Shown: positions 31,990 through 43,280, numbered from the stretch's first letter. The stretch is 64,000 nucleotides of DNA from Gari tellinella (GCA_922989275.2 OV277871.1:26236693-26300692); one strand, 5' to 3'. Numbers and translations are program-made. Notes: a model not told the origin generated them from the letters alone.

Positions 31990-32414
31990 AAAAAAAGGTT
32001 GGTTCGAGGCCTGACGGGTTTGTCGAGTGTTAGGTTATTGCATGACAACGCGTCTTACCACAAGTGTGCCATTGTACGTGAGTTTCTGAGGCAGGAAAAA
32101 GTAGTCGAACTTCCAAATCCTCCTTATTCACCTGACATTGCCCCTGTGACTTCTTCCTGTGTCTGAAATTCAAAAAGTACCTCACATGAAGAAAAAACAA
32201 AACAAGAAAAGCTCTTGGCTCAGCCATATTACAGTGTCTCAATGGTATACCAAGAAAGAACTACGAAAATGCCTTTAAAATTGGATCAAAATGCTGAAAC
32301 TGTGCATAGCACACGTACACAAGTAATTTGAAGGAATCCAATAATTGATTTCAAGCTATTCTAAAATCTGATCCAAATATAACCTGAGCTGCATTTCAAT
32401 TTGAGCATCCCTCG
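31990..32414 (+). mobile_element. Mariner-like element remnant (right part)
   Basis: A transposase C-terminal relic is followed by a right terminus, CTGCATTTCAATTTGAGC then ATCCCTCG, and TA. Read outward this gives CGAGGGATGC, which looks like the ends of invertebrate mariners. Unit 2 (about 45,640) lacks the insert and joins directly to GTTTGATTCTCGC. The left end is missing. Confidence 0.65.
32003..32334 (+). pseudogene. Mariner transposase, C-terminal relic
   Basis: Plus-strand reading gives GLSSVRLLHDNA with the second catalytic Asp, then VVELPNPPYSPDIAP. A one-base loss there throws CDFFL, which holds the third Asp of the DD34D triad, into another frame. Further on, KALGSAILQCLNGIPRKNY and a final CIAH..FEG match the mariner C terminus. 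The spacing of 34 residues between the two Asp fits mariner once the frame change is allowed for. The catalytic N-terminal half and the DNA-binding domain are absent. It is inactive. Confidence 0.75.
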
Positions 32415-33667
32415 TATGTTTGATTCTCGCTTAATCGGCGACAAGTCCACACTGTTTCCAAAGTCAGTGTCCTTTGGGCAAGACAATGGATGGAGGAATC
32501 ACTCGGATGGCATATTGTCAAAAACTGGAAAATAAGACGTCAACATTAAATGCAGAGTTTGTAAAAGACTTGACTTTTTTGGCACTGACACAAGCGACAA
32601 CACAGATAATTCAAACATTTCTGTTCTATTAGATCAATATTCAAAAACCAGTATTGAAATGTCTAAATTCTTAAATAAAATAATAAATGCAGACGGTACT
32701 TTTGAACGGACGCCAGTAACTGATATGGTCCGCTTAGAAAATTTCGCCTGTATTTATTTCTCAAAAGAACATTCAAGGCATTTAGGCACATCAATACGAA
32801 TGAAAAACAGTTTGAATCCTGACCTGTCGCGTAATTTTCAATACTGATCAAGAAGCGATCAGTAGAACTTCTAGGAAGAAATAAGGCAACGAGTTTAACG
32901 GTACACTTTAATCTTTATACACGACTTATTCAGCTGCTCGTGTGTAAACTAATGGATAATATTCAAGATAATGACAGCTTGAACAGTCTGATAACCAAAT
33001 TTGACAAAGAAAATTATTTGTAAAAGGGTGTGTGGCGCTTATATAAACACACAATACTACACGTAGTTCGAGAATTACGTTACAATGCTTTAAAAAGATA
33101 TGTCAGGATTTAAATAAAATGCGGAAAATGCACTCAGGGTAACCAAAACAGTCCTACTCCTTGACACCTCGGCTACCGGGTCATTCTTATTCAAGACGTT
33201 CTAGTTAATGTTGTTTGTATTGTGCGGATGAAACAGTGGGACTTTAATGCACTAGTAACTATTATCACTTGCTGTAGACAATAACGCCTGTAGTCTCACG
33301 CTAGCGCCACTTTGGCAGGAATCTGTCATAAAAATGTCCCGAAAGGTCGTTCTGCTCGACCACTGCTTGTTAGAAGTCTGTTCTACATGATATATGATGT
33401 TGCCTCACGTGAGTTCTTAATAGCTTCACCCTTATCTCACCGTAATATCATTGCTTTGGATTTATAGTCTGCAATAATTGTCAGAAAGTTTTACAAATGT
33501 TTTGAATTTAAGAAACTAACAACGAGTTTGAAATAATGTTAATCAAAATCAGAGGCCGCATTTAGTGGCGTCTCATCTTGAACCAATCTATTTGCAAATA
33601 ACATTCAAGTCGCGATCGGCAGGCCAGTGATTAGTATTGTTTTCTATCGCTGCTTGGTACAATAGGG
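32415..33667. other. Unit 1 sequence with tRNA-like SINE fragment
   Basis: It pairs with 45,640-46,980 and 51,215-51,630. A SINE-like minus-strand segment lies at 33,110-33,200 (A-box-like GGTAGCCGAGG). A G-family fragment lies at about 33,540-33,600. The site of the 4.2-kb insertion in unit 2 is undisturbed here near 33,230. No gene. Confidence 0.5.
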
Positions 33668-33713
33668 TTAACCCATTTATGCCCACGATCCCATATATGT
33701 AGTTTTAATCCCT
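33668..33713. repeat. Truncated TTAA MITE at the duplication junction
   Basis: TTAACCCATTTATGCCCACG matches the first about 38 bp of the complete MITE at 51,630-51,851 at the end of unit 2. It then stops at the start of the element that opens unit 2. Confidence 0.7.
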
Positions 33714-33897
33714 TCACTTCCTTTACCTCGGGTACAACCTGAGCAGATACCGGGTGAAGCGATATCTGATCATGGTCCAAACGAATTGCCACTAATTTCG
33801 ACTTTCTCAAGTCAAAGTATCTTAAAGTTCAATTTGAGAAATAAAAGAAAACGACAATTGTTTTAAAGTGATGACGTCATGGCAGTGAAAGGGTTAA
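33714..33897. repeat. G-core MITE at unit 2 start
   Basis: It runs TTAATCCCTTCAC to GTGAAAGGG-TTAA (184 bp) with TGACGTCA at 33,872-33,879. The core is eroded. It is the counterpart of 9,151-9,358. Confidence 0.7.
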
Positions 33898-35033
33898 TAT
33901 ACAGCAAGAGATGACAGCAGTGTAATAAGTAACTGCTCGAAGCTGTCAGTAAAGTCTTATTTGTGAGTTTTTAATGTGTACATAATGTGCATATAATACT
34001 GTTTATTAGGCAGAATTGGTTTGGTATTTGTTACAGTGTGGTTTTTTTTACAACTAACGACACCATTAACTATTTCACTTCCAATATGACATAATAACCC
34101 GTCTAACATAATCACTACCATAATAAGTATCGTCTGCTTAAATATTTCGTATGCCTTTATTGTTATAACTTATATATAATAATTCTAACAAGCCGACGTC
34201 ATGTGCGGCGTCTGGTTTTAGGACCCAAACTGTTTGCAAATGTAACTGTTGTTGGTCTTGGCATTGAGGGTGATCAATATTGTTCTAGCACCAAAGAATA
34301 TTTGCTGCATCCTAATAGTTTATCCTTTTTTACGCCAACTATTTAGCGTCTGCAAAAGTGTGCAAACCACAACAAATATTAGTATTGCTACATGTGCATC
34401 TTTCATAAATAGATCTATTATCAAAAGATCAACCATTTTGGAACCCAATGAGGTTTCTCGACGAATGTCTCGACGTCCCACCACAATCTGAACAGTTTGC
34501 AATATTTATTAGAAATTCGACTGTAGTATGTAGAAGGTTTACTAGGACTCTCGATAATGCTTCTTGTTATGTTGCTCTCTATTACAGAGTCGTTAAGGAA
34601 GAAATAAATCACGACTTTACTGCATCATTCGAAGACACCTGCAGATAGAAAACAAATGTCCCTGGTGGATTGCTGTGTCATAAACCCTTGCAATGCAGAA
34701 TCTTAAATACGACTATTTCTGTTTTTAACACTGATTTTTATTTATTAAAATCGTTGACATTTTTATATAAAAATTATATACTTTTAAAGTAATACAACAA
34801 TATAGACCTTAGTCTCGAAGGCGTCATCTAGCTTGGATCTCTACTGCTTGTGAAATTTGCAAATACTATATATGCGTATTATATGGGTTAAATATTGATA
34901 AATCAATGTTCTTTAACGTGATTATGACTCAACAATGTATAAACGGTTGGTGGTCTATTCAGTATCTAGGTGATACCAAACCAAAACAAAGAGTGGAATT
35001 CGAACATAAGAAGAATAATATGTGTGCTCTCTA
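33898..35033. other. Unit 2 sequence, no gene
   Basis: It pairs with 9,360-10,500. A G-family fragment lies at about 34,190-34,280. Short frames on both strands around 34,250-34,650 are not conserved in unit 1. Confidence 0.5.
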
Positions 35034-35277
35034 CAGGGCTGCCATTTCTCCGGATTTTTCCTAAATATTCGGATTTTTACTTGTACATGGTAGCTTAAAG
35101 CAGGCTGAAAGTAAAGCAGAATGCGCCTTAATGCGCCTTTCAACCTGCTTTAAGCAGCCACGTGTCAACAAAACTAAAACAAACAGGTGATTAGGAAAAT
35201 GTACGATTCGTAAAATCGCACTTGGAAATGAAATTTTGGAAATATTAGTATTTTTATGTCAGCTTATGGCAGCCCTG
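35034..35277 (+). repeat. CAGGG-ended MITE containing P1 core
   Basis: The 244-bp element has CAGGGCTGCCAT at one end and ATGGCAGCCCTG at the other. TCTCTA repeats on both flanks (35,028-35,033 and 35,278-35,283). Unit 1 lacks it (about 10,505). Its middle carries a P1 core with a deletion at the centre. The ends recall hAT-like elements, but the 6-bp target duplication is short for them. Confidence 0.8.
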
Positions 35278-35283
35278 TCTCTA

Positions 35284-37640
35284 TTTCTTCAACGAATGCA
35301 GTATTTAGCGGTTCTCCACGATGGTATACTTATCAATCGCTAACTCACTCATATCTGCCCTACTAAAGTATTTTCGACTGTAGAAATTATCGAATGCAAA
35401 GTTTCACAAATTAAGATTTAATCTTTTTTTTACAAGAGAAACTTAAGGACGAGTGTGAAACAATTTGGACTTAAGACAACGTTACAGCTACTTCTAAAAG
35501 GGCATCCGTTACTTACAATGTATAACACACTTTTGAGAGAGCTCTTTGTCAAGACCTTCGGAAAAGATTTACTTTTCTAAAAGAAAAAGATATTTTTTAT
35601 CTACGATTGGTGCCAAAAGCTAAGAAAAGTAATTATTGTAGAGAAAGTATGCTCTTTGACGTTAAAGTTAACACAGTAAAACTATTTGAACAGTCACAAT
35701 GTATTTGTATTGAAGCAATTACAAGATGAAGACTACTTTATGAGCTTTATAGGCAAATTGCTGATTATTGCAGTTCAAAAGTAACGGATAAACGTTTCAG
35801 TCTGCATTATAGTACATGTAGTTCTAAAGAAGACGCATGCATCTTGTCTTCCGGCAGTGGTCGCTTAATACATGATTGACTGCATTTAGGATCAGTTTTA
35901 TCATTATTTCTTTGCGTGCCGATCTCGACTAGGCTGGTATCAGTATGAGTCCAGACCAAACGTCGATAACTCGGAGTTCCATCTGGATCCTAACTCGTTG
36001 ACACTCGTCGAAAAGATACACTCAATTATAAATGTAACAATATTAATTTGGCAAAGTTTTCGGTCAACAATATCCAAACAAATGCTATTTAAATAACGGC
36101 ATAAGAAGGGTTTAAATGTTGTCCCAGCCTAGCGTCGTTCGATACTTCAGTTTAAACCGATTGCCTACTAAAATATTCTCTGCTCCATTTCTTTTGTCAA
36201 AAAATAAATGTTTGTCCTGCATTTGGTAGAAAAAATACACCCTAAATTCGATTATCACATAGTTTGTATCCAGAATAGACGTAGCGGTACGCGGCGTCTG
36301 ATCTGGATGGAAATTGTTTGAAATTGCTGGCAAATTCAAGTTTGGCATGATAAGGGTTAATAGAACTAGCCAATGGCGTGTTTGGTGCTAGTGTCTCAAT
36401 TTGATGGCATTGTGAGACTTTAATCTTTGTTTGAATTAATCTAGCTTTTATGAAAGTGATATTGGTCATGGTTTATGTGTAACAGCTATAATCCTTGACA
36501 CCAAATACATGATTTAATATCGTATTATATTGAATAAACTTGACAATAGTTAGATACTATATCAAACACGTATAATTTAATTACATAAATGGTAAAATAC
36601 ACATAAAAATTCATAGCCACTTTTAATACAATACAATTCCAATAATGCTATCTTTTATTCAAATAAGACTATTTTCATTGCAAAATGTTTGCCATTTGGA
36701 CTAAAATATATACTTCAAGTGATGGTCACTTTCTCTTAGTTTTATCACATTATGTCATCGCTTCGTTTGCTTTTAAACGGAACAGAATAATGTCTTACCA
36801 GCTATATCATATTGCCATCCGCTGAATGTTTTGTCTCCAACTCTCAACAAAGCTACAGGGTTAAATAATAAATATACATAGATGTGTTCAGATTTTCATT
36901 TATTGTATCAAATCAATCATTTTACCACATTGGGATGGGAAGTGTCAGACAGTTTGTGATGTCTTGTATACAGTATGCCATCTGAACAAAGATAGCTACA
37001 ATAATCAATCAGAAATGCATTGATCTATCTCAAATATTACACAAGTAAACAGACAGAGGCGTTTCAATTTCATATCAGAGTTACAGAAATGCCTCGCTAT
37101 CACGACCACAAACAAGGCTGCTCATTTCCTATGTGTATCCCTGTCAACCTTTCAACGTCAAAAATAACCACCCTCTGTTTACGGGTAACGCGGCGTCTGA
37201 TCTTGATGCAAACTACAAATCACAAATGTATAACATATACTGTATTGACTTTAGCTGCCTAAGGTGGTAAATGAATTAACACAGATTACTGTTTAACATA
37301 TTGTTCCGTACATTCGTGTCCTATTAGAAATAGTTTGTCTATCCTAGCAGACGGTAGCTTAATACAGACTGAAAATAAGGAAGAAAAAAAGACCCAAGCA
37401 CTGAAACAACATTTAGACGTCACTTTAGCGATTTGGGAAATTGTAATGTTATAGAATCTTTTTCTTTGGTAATTGCAACTGAAAATGATGTAGAACATAT
37501 CAAAATATAAAATCAGGAGAGAAGATCACAGTTAAAATATATCTAGACATACAGTCCACGTTAAATTTAACCTGCATTTCAATGGAAACTTGATCTACAA
37601 CTTAACACATCGAACCCTAGTGACGAGTATCCCCTTCATA
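35284..37640. other. Unit 2 sequence with diverged G and CAGTGG relics
   Basis: An empty TA site (about 35,337) matches the family C insertion of unit 1. G-core copies lie at about 35,925-36,115 and 36,145-36,358. A CAGTGG-family relic lies at about 36,655-36,810. MITE sequence AACCCTAGTGACGAG (37,614-37,630) is interrupted by the LINE. No gene. Confidence 0.5.
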
Positions 37641-37742
37641 TTATTATTTATTATTATACCAGATTTATATAGCGCTCTTTTCACACAGGGGTAGTGCGTT
37701 CAAAAGCGCTTCACATGAAGTTGCACAAATGTACCTACAAAC

Positions 37743-38204
37743 AAGAAAAGACAAAATAACTACAATATGATCTAAAATAAACATGAATAAACATATAAAA
37801 GACAGCCCCCAAAATGACGATCACATTACTCCCATCAATCAGCAATGAAGCAACCGGCTTCTGATTGTCGACCGATAGAAACAATAGTAGAGCGCCCAAA
37901 TACAGGCCGCCAGGAAAAGACAAATAACTACAATTAGATATAAAATAAACATAATAAACGTACAAAAGACAGCCCCAAAAATGGCGATCACGTTACCCCA
38001 TCAATCAAGAGCAACGAAGCAAATGGCTTCTTTATGCGGACTGATAGAAATAACAGTAGAGCGCCCAATGAAGGCCACTAAACATACGGAAGACAGCCCC
38101 CAAAACGGCGATTGAACTACCTCAACAATCGAGAGCAACGAAGCAAATGGCTTCTTTATGCCGACTGATAGAAATAATAGCAGAACGCCCAATGCAGGCC
38201 GCCC
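37743..38204 (-). repeat. ~168-bp tandem repeat in LINE 3' UTR, ~2.7 units
   Basis: Units start near 37,743, 37,911 and (shortened) 38,080. They share GACAGCCCC, GGCGATCAC and CGATAGAAA...GTAGAGCGCCC. The related LINE at 19.46 kb does not show this array. Confidence 0.75.
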
Positions 38205-38344
38205 AATGTAACATAACTAGGAAAAATAGCATGCGACAATAACTAAAATTTCTATAAGAGACCGAAAACCAGATAATACTCCAGAAACTCCCATTTGGAC
38301 CCACAACATCTACAGCAAGAACATATCGCATAGGTAGCAGTGTT

Positions 38345-39745
38345 CTAATAACAGATATTAAAGTAATGTGTTTTCAGATGCTTTTTGAAAACTGCAACTG
38401 AGCTTGCATCTCTAATGTCTGATGGTAGACTGTTCCAGAGCTTTGGGGCTGCATGCATGAAACTTCTATCTCCAAACCTCACCAAACGACTCCTCGGTAC
38501 AACCAGGGATACTGATTTAGTTGCAGACCGCAGCTCTCTTCGAGATTTATACACGTAAAGCATATTGACAATATACCTTGGAGAATCATTGCACATGGCT
38601 TTGTATGTGAGTGTCAGAATTTTGAATTCAATTCTGTGTTGAACTGGAAGCCAGTGAAGATCCTTCAAGACTGGAGTGATGTGATTGTACCGAGGGGTCC
38701 TGGTAATGATGCGGGCTGCTGTATTTTGCACACGCTGTAGTTTGCATAATGAGTTTTGGGGAATCCCATACAGCAGTGAGTTGCAGTAGTCAATTTTTGA
38801 AGTGACCAGAGAATTGATCAAGGTCTTTGTAGCTTCTGGAGAAAGGTACTGTCTAATATGACCTATCTGCCGCAGCTGTGAGTAGCCAGACCTGCACACA
38901 GCGTTAATGTGCTGTGTCATATCCATTTGGGAATCTAATCTAGCACCAAGATTCTTCACACATACTGATGGTTTGATTTTAGAGTTTCCCACTTGTACGT
39001 GAAAATCTCCAGGAACGTTAAACTTTTTTGAATGAAATAGTATGACATCAGTTTTGTCAGTGTTCAGCTTCAACATGTTCTGGTGCATCCATGATACTAT
39101 GTCTTTTAGACACCCTTCGACTTTTGAAAGGGCTTCTTGTTGACAAGATGTGTCTTTAGGCTTAAATGACAAGTATAACTGTGAATCATCTGCATAGAAG
39201 TGATGATCCAGCTGATGATTTCTGCAAATTGAGCCGACAGGTTTTGTGTACAAGGTGTAGTTCTTCGGCCCAAGGACTGACCCCTGTGGCACACTATATT
39301 TCATTTGAACTGGGGCAGATAATTCGCCATCTACCGCGACTGTTTGGTAACGGTCGGTCAGGTATGAGGTCATCCACTTTAGTGGGTTTCCAATAATTTT
39401 GAAGTCTTTTTCAAGGCGATTGAGTAATGTTTCATGATCAATTGTGTCGAATGCGGCAGATAGGTCAAGCATCACCAGAATTGTGATTTCATTCTTATCA
39501 AGATATTGCAAGATGTCATTTTGACCTTTTAGAAGAGCAGTTTCTGTAGAGTGGTGCTTACGATATGCTGACTGATGTTGTTCATGCAGATTGTTTGTGG
39601 TCAAATGGGACTCAATGCGTTTGTCTACTACCTTTTCTAATACTTTTGAGAGAAATGGCAAATTTGATACAGGCCTGTAGTTCTTAAGATCATTTGTATC
39701 AAAAGAGGTCTTACATGCGACTTTTTGAATTCTTTTGGAACATAT
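38345..39745 (-). pseudogene. CR1/L2-type LINE reverse transcriptase (partial)
   Basis: An open frame of about 438 codons (39,661 down to the stop at 38,345) begins inside the RT domain with LSKVLEKVVDKRI. It contains DLSAAFDTIDHETLL (motif A), PQGSVLGP (motif B) and FYADDSQLYL (motif C, YADD codons at 39,186-39,197), and ends with LPVQHRI, WNSLPSDIRDA and FKKHLKT. Upstream, FKKSHVRPLL in another frame (to about 39,745) shows one frame break and the truncation point. The first ATG is not the native start. Full-length relatives also carry an endonuclease, missing here. The RT frame is intact, so the insertion is fairly young. Confidence 0.85.
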
Positions 39746-39870
39746 AAAAACAATGTACTTGTAAAGAAAACGTTTGTACTATGCAAACCGTGTAGACACT
39801 GATCATTGGGACCAGCGTGTGCACTGCTTGATATTTTGAAATAGATTTGCATACACAACATTTTAATGGT

Positions 39871-40460
39871 CAGAAATGGAGTATACTTAATTGGAAACTT
39901 GAGTTCCTAATTTGAAGTTTCAGGTTGAATAGGCTAAAGAAGTTCGTGTTCTCGGAGGTTGACTGATTTACATATCTATATATTTTGAATAGTTAAGTTA
40001 TTAAACAAATCCTGCATTTCGAAGCAGATTGTTTACAGCCATTATAAAATGTTTCCTGTTTCAAGACAAAAACCACTCAGTCCTTTATGTGATAAATTAA
40101 CATCTTAATGTTGTCAGTGTTCCTTCAACTATATTATTGCGGTGAAAATAAAGAAGAAAATTAGCATTTAAATATGATTTCCTTTCTCAAATCCAATCTC
40201 CAAAATACCTGAGTTAGTGTTTAACTTTCTCTGTTTCTTTTTATTCTTAAATTTTTCATAAATTTAGGATTTAGCCAGAGTTGCTATTTAACTTTTTCAC
40301 TGTCAACCATAACTCTTTCCCTCTGAATCAAACCAGAATGTCGGCATTAAAAATATATGGCGTTGAGACAATTATTCGGTTTTTAGACTTCCGGTTTTGG
40401 GAGACTTTGCTGTACATACATTACAGTATGATTTTAGCAAGAAACATAATCATAACAGTA
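39871..40460. other. Unit 2 sequence with two empty TTAA sites
   Basis: It matches 15,060-15,660, 15,870-15,928 and 16,143-16,330 of unit 1. Single TTAA sites at 40,105-40,108 and 40,168-40,171 are where unit 1 holds 214-bp MITEs. No gene. Confidence 0.7.
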
Positions 40461-40706
40461 CAGTGGAGAATCTGTTATTCTTTCCCGTTTAAACGCAAAC
40501 GTACGCAAACGCAAAACACTAAAACGTAGAAAAGTACAACTTTTGGACAATTTTGATAATTCATGTTTATCTTGGTGGCAAACAGTTTGGAGCCTGATCG
40601 GACGCCGGGTTACCCGGCGTCTGATCTGGCTCCAAACTGTTTGCACTGCAAATAATAGTTTTAGCGTAAACGCGTTTATTGGGAAAGAATAACAGATTCT
40701 CCACTG
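40461..40706 (+). repeat. 246-bp MITE, CAGTGGAGAATC ends, copy 1
   Basis: TA flanks lie at 40,459-40,460 and 40,707-40,708. The empty site is TA at 17,569-17,570 in unit 1. The terminal inverted repeat is about 27 bp (CAGTGGAGAATCTGTTATTC...). The central G-type core has a perfect GACGCCGGG / CCCGGCGTC stem (40,601-40,621). Ends and TA target fit the Tc1/mariner group. Translated frames across it are artefacts. Confidence 0.9.
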
Positions 40707-40976
40707 TAGTAATTTTATGAACCGGTTAATAACAGATTGCTGACACAGACACAGAAAACTACCACTCATGTCGGTAGTCTAAATAGTTTACCGTATTTCC
40801 TGGCACAATGAATCGATTCTAATCAAACTGCTTGAATGAACTACAGACTGAGAAATAACCCTATTGCTGAAATTTGCTACGCCCGAACAGTTGAGAAATA
40901 AAACTGTTTGTATATGTCGGACGTCTTCTATACGGTTGTCATAAGGTCTGTCTCGAAGTCCTTTCAGGTCCTAGTA

Positions 40977-41222
40977 CAGTGGAGAATCTGTTTTTCTTTC
41001 TCAATAAACGCGTTTACGCTAAAACTATTATTTGCAGTGCAAACAGTTTGGAGCCAGATCAGACGCCGGGTAACCCGGCGTCTGGTCAGGCTCCAAACTG
41101 TTTGCCACCAAGATAAAAATGAAATATCAGAATTGTTCAAAAGTTGTACTTTTCTACGTTTTAGTGTTTTGCGTTTGCGTACGTTTGCGTTTAAACGGAA
41201 AAGAATAACAGATTCTCCACTG
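40977..41222 (-). repeat. 246-bp MITE, copy 2 (inverted)
   Basis: TA flanks at 40,975-40,976 and 41,223-41,224 match the single TA in CCTAGTACATG of unit 1 (17,835-17,836). The sequence is nearly the reverse complement of copy 1. Confidence 0.9.
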
Positions 41223-41896
41223 TACATGTAGGTCAACACATAAGTTTTACAGACACTGACCGTAACAATGAGAAGACGCTTTTCTTTCTGAAGAAAAGGT
41301 ATGGTACAATAGGGAAAACGTTATTCATTCCCATGAAACGCGGTTATGCTGAAACAATTATTTCCATTTGCAATCAGTTTGGAGCCAGATCAGACGTCTG
41401 ATAATCCGGCGTCTGATCAGGCTCCAAACGGTTTGCAAATTTGATTAAAATAAGATGTTATTTTATACATTTGATTGATTTGAGTTTATTTGAGATTAAG
41501 CAGGAAATAATTACATCTTCTAATTTATACTCTAAGAGGTATCTTACAATAACTACTTTACAATACGAACGTAGTATGAAATGTCTCGCTTTTGACTTCC
41601 ATACATGCAAAAAGTTTGGATCCAGATCAGACGCCGCGGAACGCTACGTCTGATCAGGATCCGAATTGGTTGACAGCTTAAAGCAAGGTTACAGTAAGAC
41701 AGATATCTCCCAAATGAGCTTTCTGTTTTACTGTCACCTTACTTTCAGCAGCCAGCTATCGTAAACGCCCAAAAATGAACACAATAGTGGCCGCCATATA
41801 GAGGTTTTACTGTATTTCTATATAAGTCATACTAGACCGGTTCTAGTGACTCAGCGGCGCCAGTCTGTGAGGAAGCTGTCACGGACATTCTCTTGT
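41223..41896. other. Unit 2 sequence with MITE relics, no gene
   Basis: It holds an old CAGTGG-type relic (about 41,303-41,435), a G-core fragment (41,605-41,672) and a palindromic AAAGCAAGGTTACAG..CTTTCTGTTTTAC element (41,678-41,760). All have counterparts in unit 1. Confidence 0.5.
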
Positions 41897-42717
41897 AAAA
41901 CATTTGTTAAGAAAACATATTTGTTGTATAAAAAGTCATTTCTTGGGAAACTAGATGCCATTGTTGGGATTCAAACCTTTGACCCTAAAGGAAAATGAAT
42001 TTTACGAATATTGGGCTAACCCGGTAGGCGAATGAACTATCGTGCAAACAGTTAACAGTGTACTATAGCTATATATATTATTACACGTGGTGTATTTATG
42101 GTTATTTTAGTAACCTAGCAACGATATTGAGGTTCTGGGTAAACAATTGCGATAAAAAGTTTGTAAAAATACAATCCAGTGATATTTTCCAGGCTAATAT
42201 CAAATTTGATAATGAAACTGATCATTGCACAAAATAATTATCATATTTCCCATTTATGACATTTTGTCAATAAACAAAACAAATTAACCCCAGAGCCACG
42301 ACATGGCAGGAAGGCCGATGGCAGGCGCTTATAGACCTATCAACAGATACACGTTTGCTAAGAAAACATATACTATTAATTGTATAAAAAGTCAATTCGT
42401 GGGAAAGTAGAAGCCGTTACTGGGACTTAAACCTTTGATCCTAAGATAAAAAAAAATTACGAATATCGAGCCAACCCGGTAGGCGAATGAACTATCGTGC
42501 AAACAATTTACAATGTATATAGCTATATATATTACATGTATCGTATATATGGTGTATCTACTATTTTACATGTAGTGTATATATGAACAATTTAGTGACC
42601 TAGCTTCCGGGTAAAACAATTGCGATGTTTCTCAGGCTAATTTCAACTTTAATAATGTAACTGATCATTGAACATAATATCATGTTTCCCATTTATCATG
42701 TTTTGTCAATTTACCAT
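41897..42717. repeat. Two ~390-bp tandem copies containing SINE-like heads
   Basis: 41,897-42,285 and 42,345-42,717 are diverged direct copies sharing TGTATAAAAAGTCA, GCGAATGAACTATCGTGCAAAC and CATTTAT...TTTTGTCAAT. Each has, on the minus strand, a B-box-like GGTTTGAATCC (complement 41,968-41,978 in the first) and an A-box-like TAGCCCAA (complement 42,011-42,018), the layout of a tRNA-derived SINE. Confidence 0.6.
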
Positions 42718-42865
42718 CTGGCTATCATTCTCTTTAAGTTTTATGTGTTTGCACGCCATAATGTTATGAAAGAAGTTTTGCATTATTGTAACTGTATAAA
42801 TGGCAATACAATAGCACGTGGGTGGACTGAAAAAGGAAACGTTGTGAAACCGAGATATTGATGAC

Positions 42866-43079
42866 TTAACCCTTAGCCCGCCAAATAAATTGTCGTCTGC
42901 TATATTTCTCGTCTGCTTCAAGTTTCAAAGTGCTGCAAAGTTGCTCAAAATTGCTGAAAATGTTGTCCGAGTGTCAAACAGCTTGGATCCGGATGAGACG
43001 CCGAGTTACTCGGCGTCTCATCCGGTTCCAAGCTGTTTGCATATGGAGCTATAGTTGTGAGTGGCAGGCTAAGGGTTAA
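42866..43079 (-). repeat. 214-bp TTAA G-core MITE, copy 3
   Basis: It has the same length, ends and orientation as 15,929-16,142, with few differences. TTAA lies at 42,866-42,869 and 43,076-43,079. Confidence 0.9.
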
Positions 43080-43280
43080 TCTCTTGCACTGCCTTTCTCC
43101 GTATACACTAGTCATTTGCAAACAGGTTGGATCCTGAACAGACGCCGCATAACGCGGCGTCTGATCAGGATCCAAACTGTTTGCCACTCATTTCAATATT
43201 TCTTGATTAAAAAATCATAGAATTTAAATTTGAGAAATAAAAGCGGACGACACTTGTTTCAAATTGATTACGTCATGATA
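43080..43280. repeat. G-core MITE cut by a 246-bp MITE
   Basis: It has CAAACAGGTTGGATCCTG, GACGCCGCATAACGCGGCGTC (43,141-43,161) and the right subterminal block to ACGTCATGATA. There the CAGTGG element begins, so the right terminus is displaced. Confidence 0.65.

Larger units (their letters stand above)
9151..33713. repeat. Tandem segmental duplication, unit 1
   Basis: Long stretches reappear in the same order and orientation in unit 2 (33,714-51,851). Examples: 9,361-9,480 with 33,899-34,020; 10,013-10,180 with 34,552-34,710; 10,370-10,510 with 34,900-35,030; 14,390-15,040 with 36,880-37,590; 15,540-16,330 with 39,990-40,345; 17,490-17,900 with 40,365-41,260; 30,690-31,060 with 44,735-45,330; 33,240-33,700 with 51,225-51,665. 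Similarity is interrupted by insertions private to one unit. Divergence is visible throughout, so the duplication is not recent. The 1-9 kb region does not continue the homology. Confidence 0.85.
37641..39750 (-). mobile_element. CR1/L2-type LINE, 5' truncated
   Basis: On the minus strand it has RT coding sequence, a 3' UTR with tandem repeats, and a 3' end of ATAATAATAAATAATAA type. Unit 1 has no insertion at the matching site (about 15,050). It lies inside an older MITE whose other half continues at about 39,760-39,870 (CTATGCAAACCGTGTAGAC). The 5' end stops near 39,745, before the endonuclease. Confidence 0.8.

Noticed and set aside
40434..41239. Open frames of 80-111 codons with repeated QTVWSQIRRRVTRRL-like peptides (also at 43.2, 46.5, 17.2 and 2.7 kb)
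   Set aside because: These are translations through the palindromic cores of MITEs; the same peptide appears on both strands because the DNA is a dyad. Not proteins.
41968..42018. Functional tRNA gene
   Set aside because: Only A- and B-box-like stretches are present; no foldable acceptor and anticodon arms were seen and the copies are in repeats.
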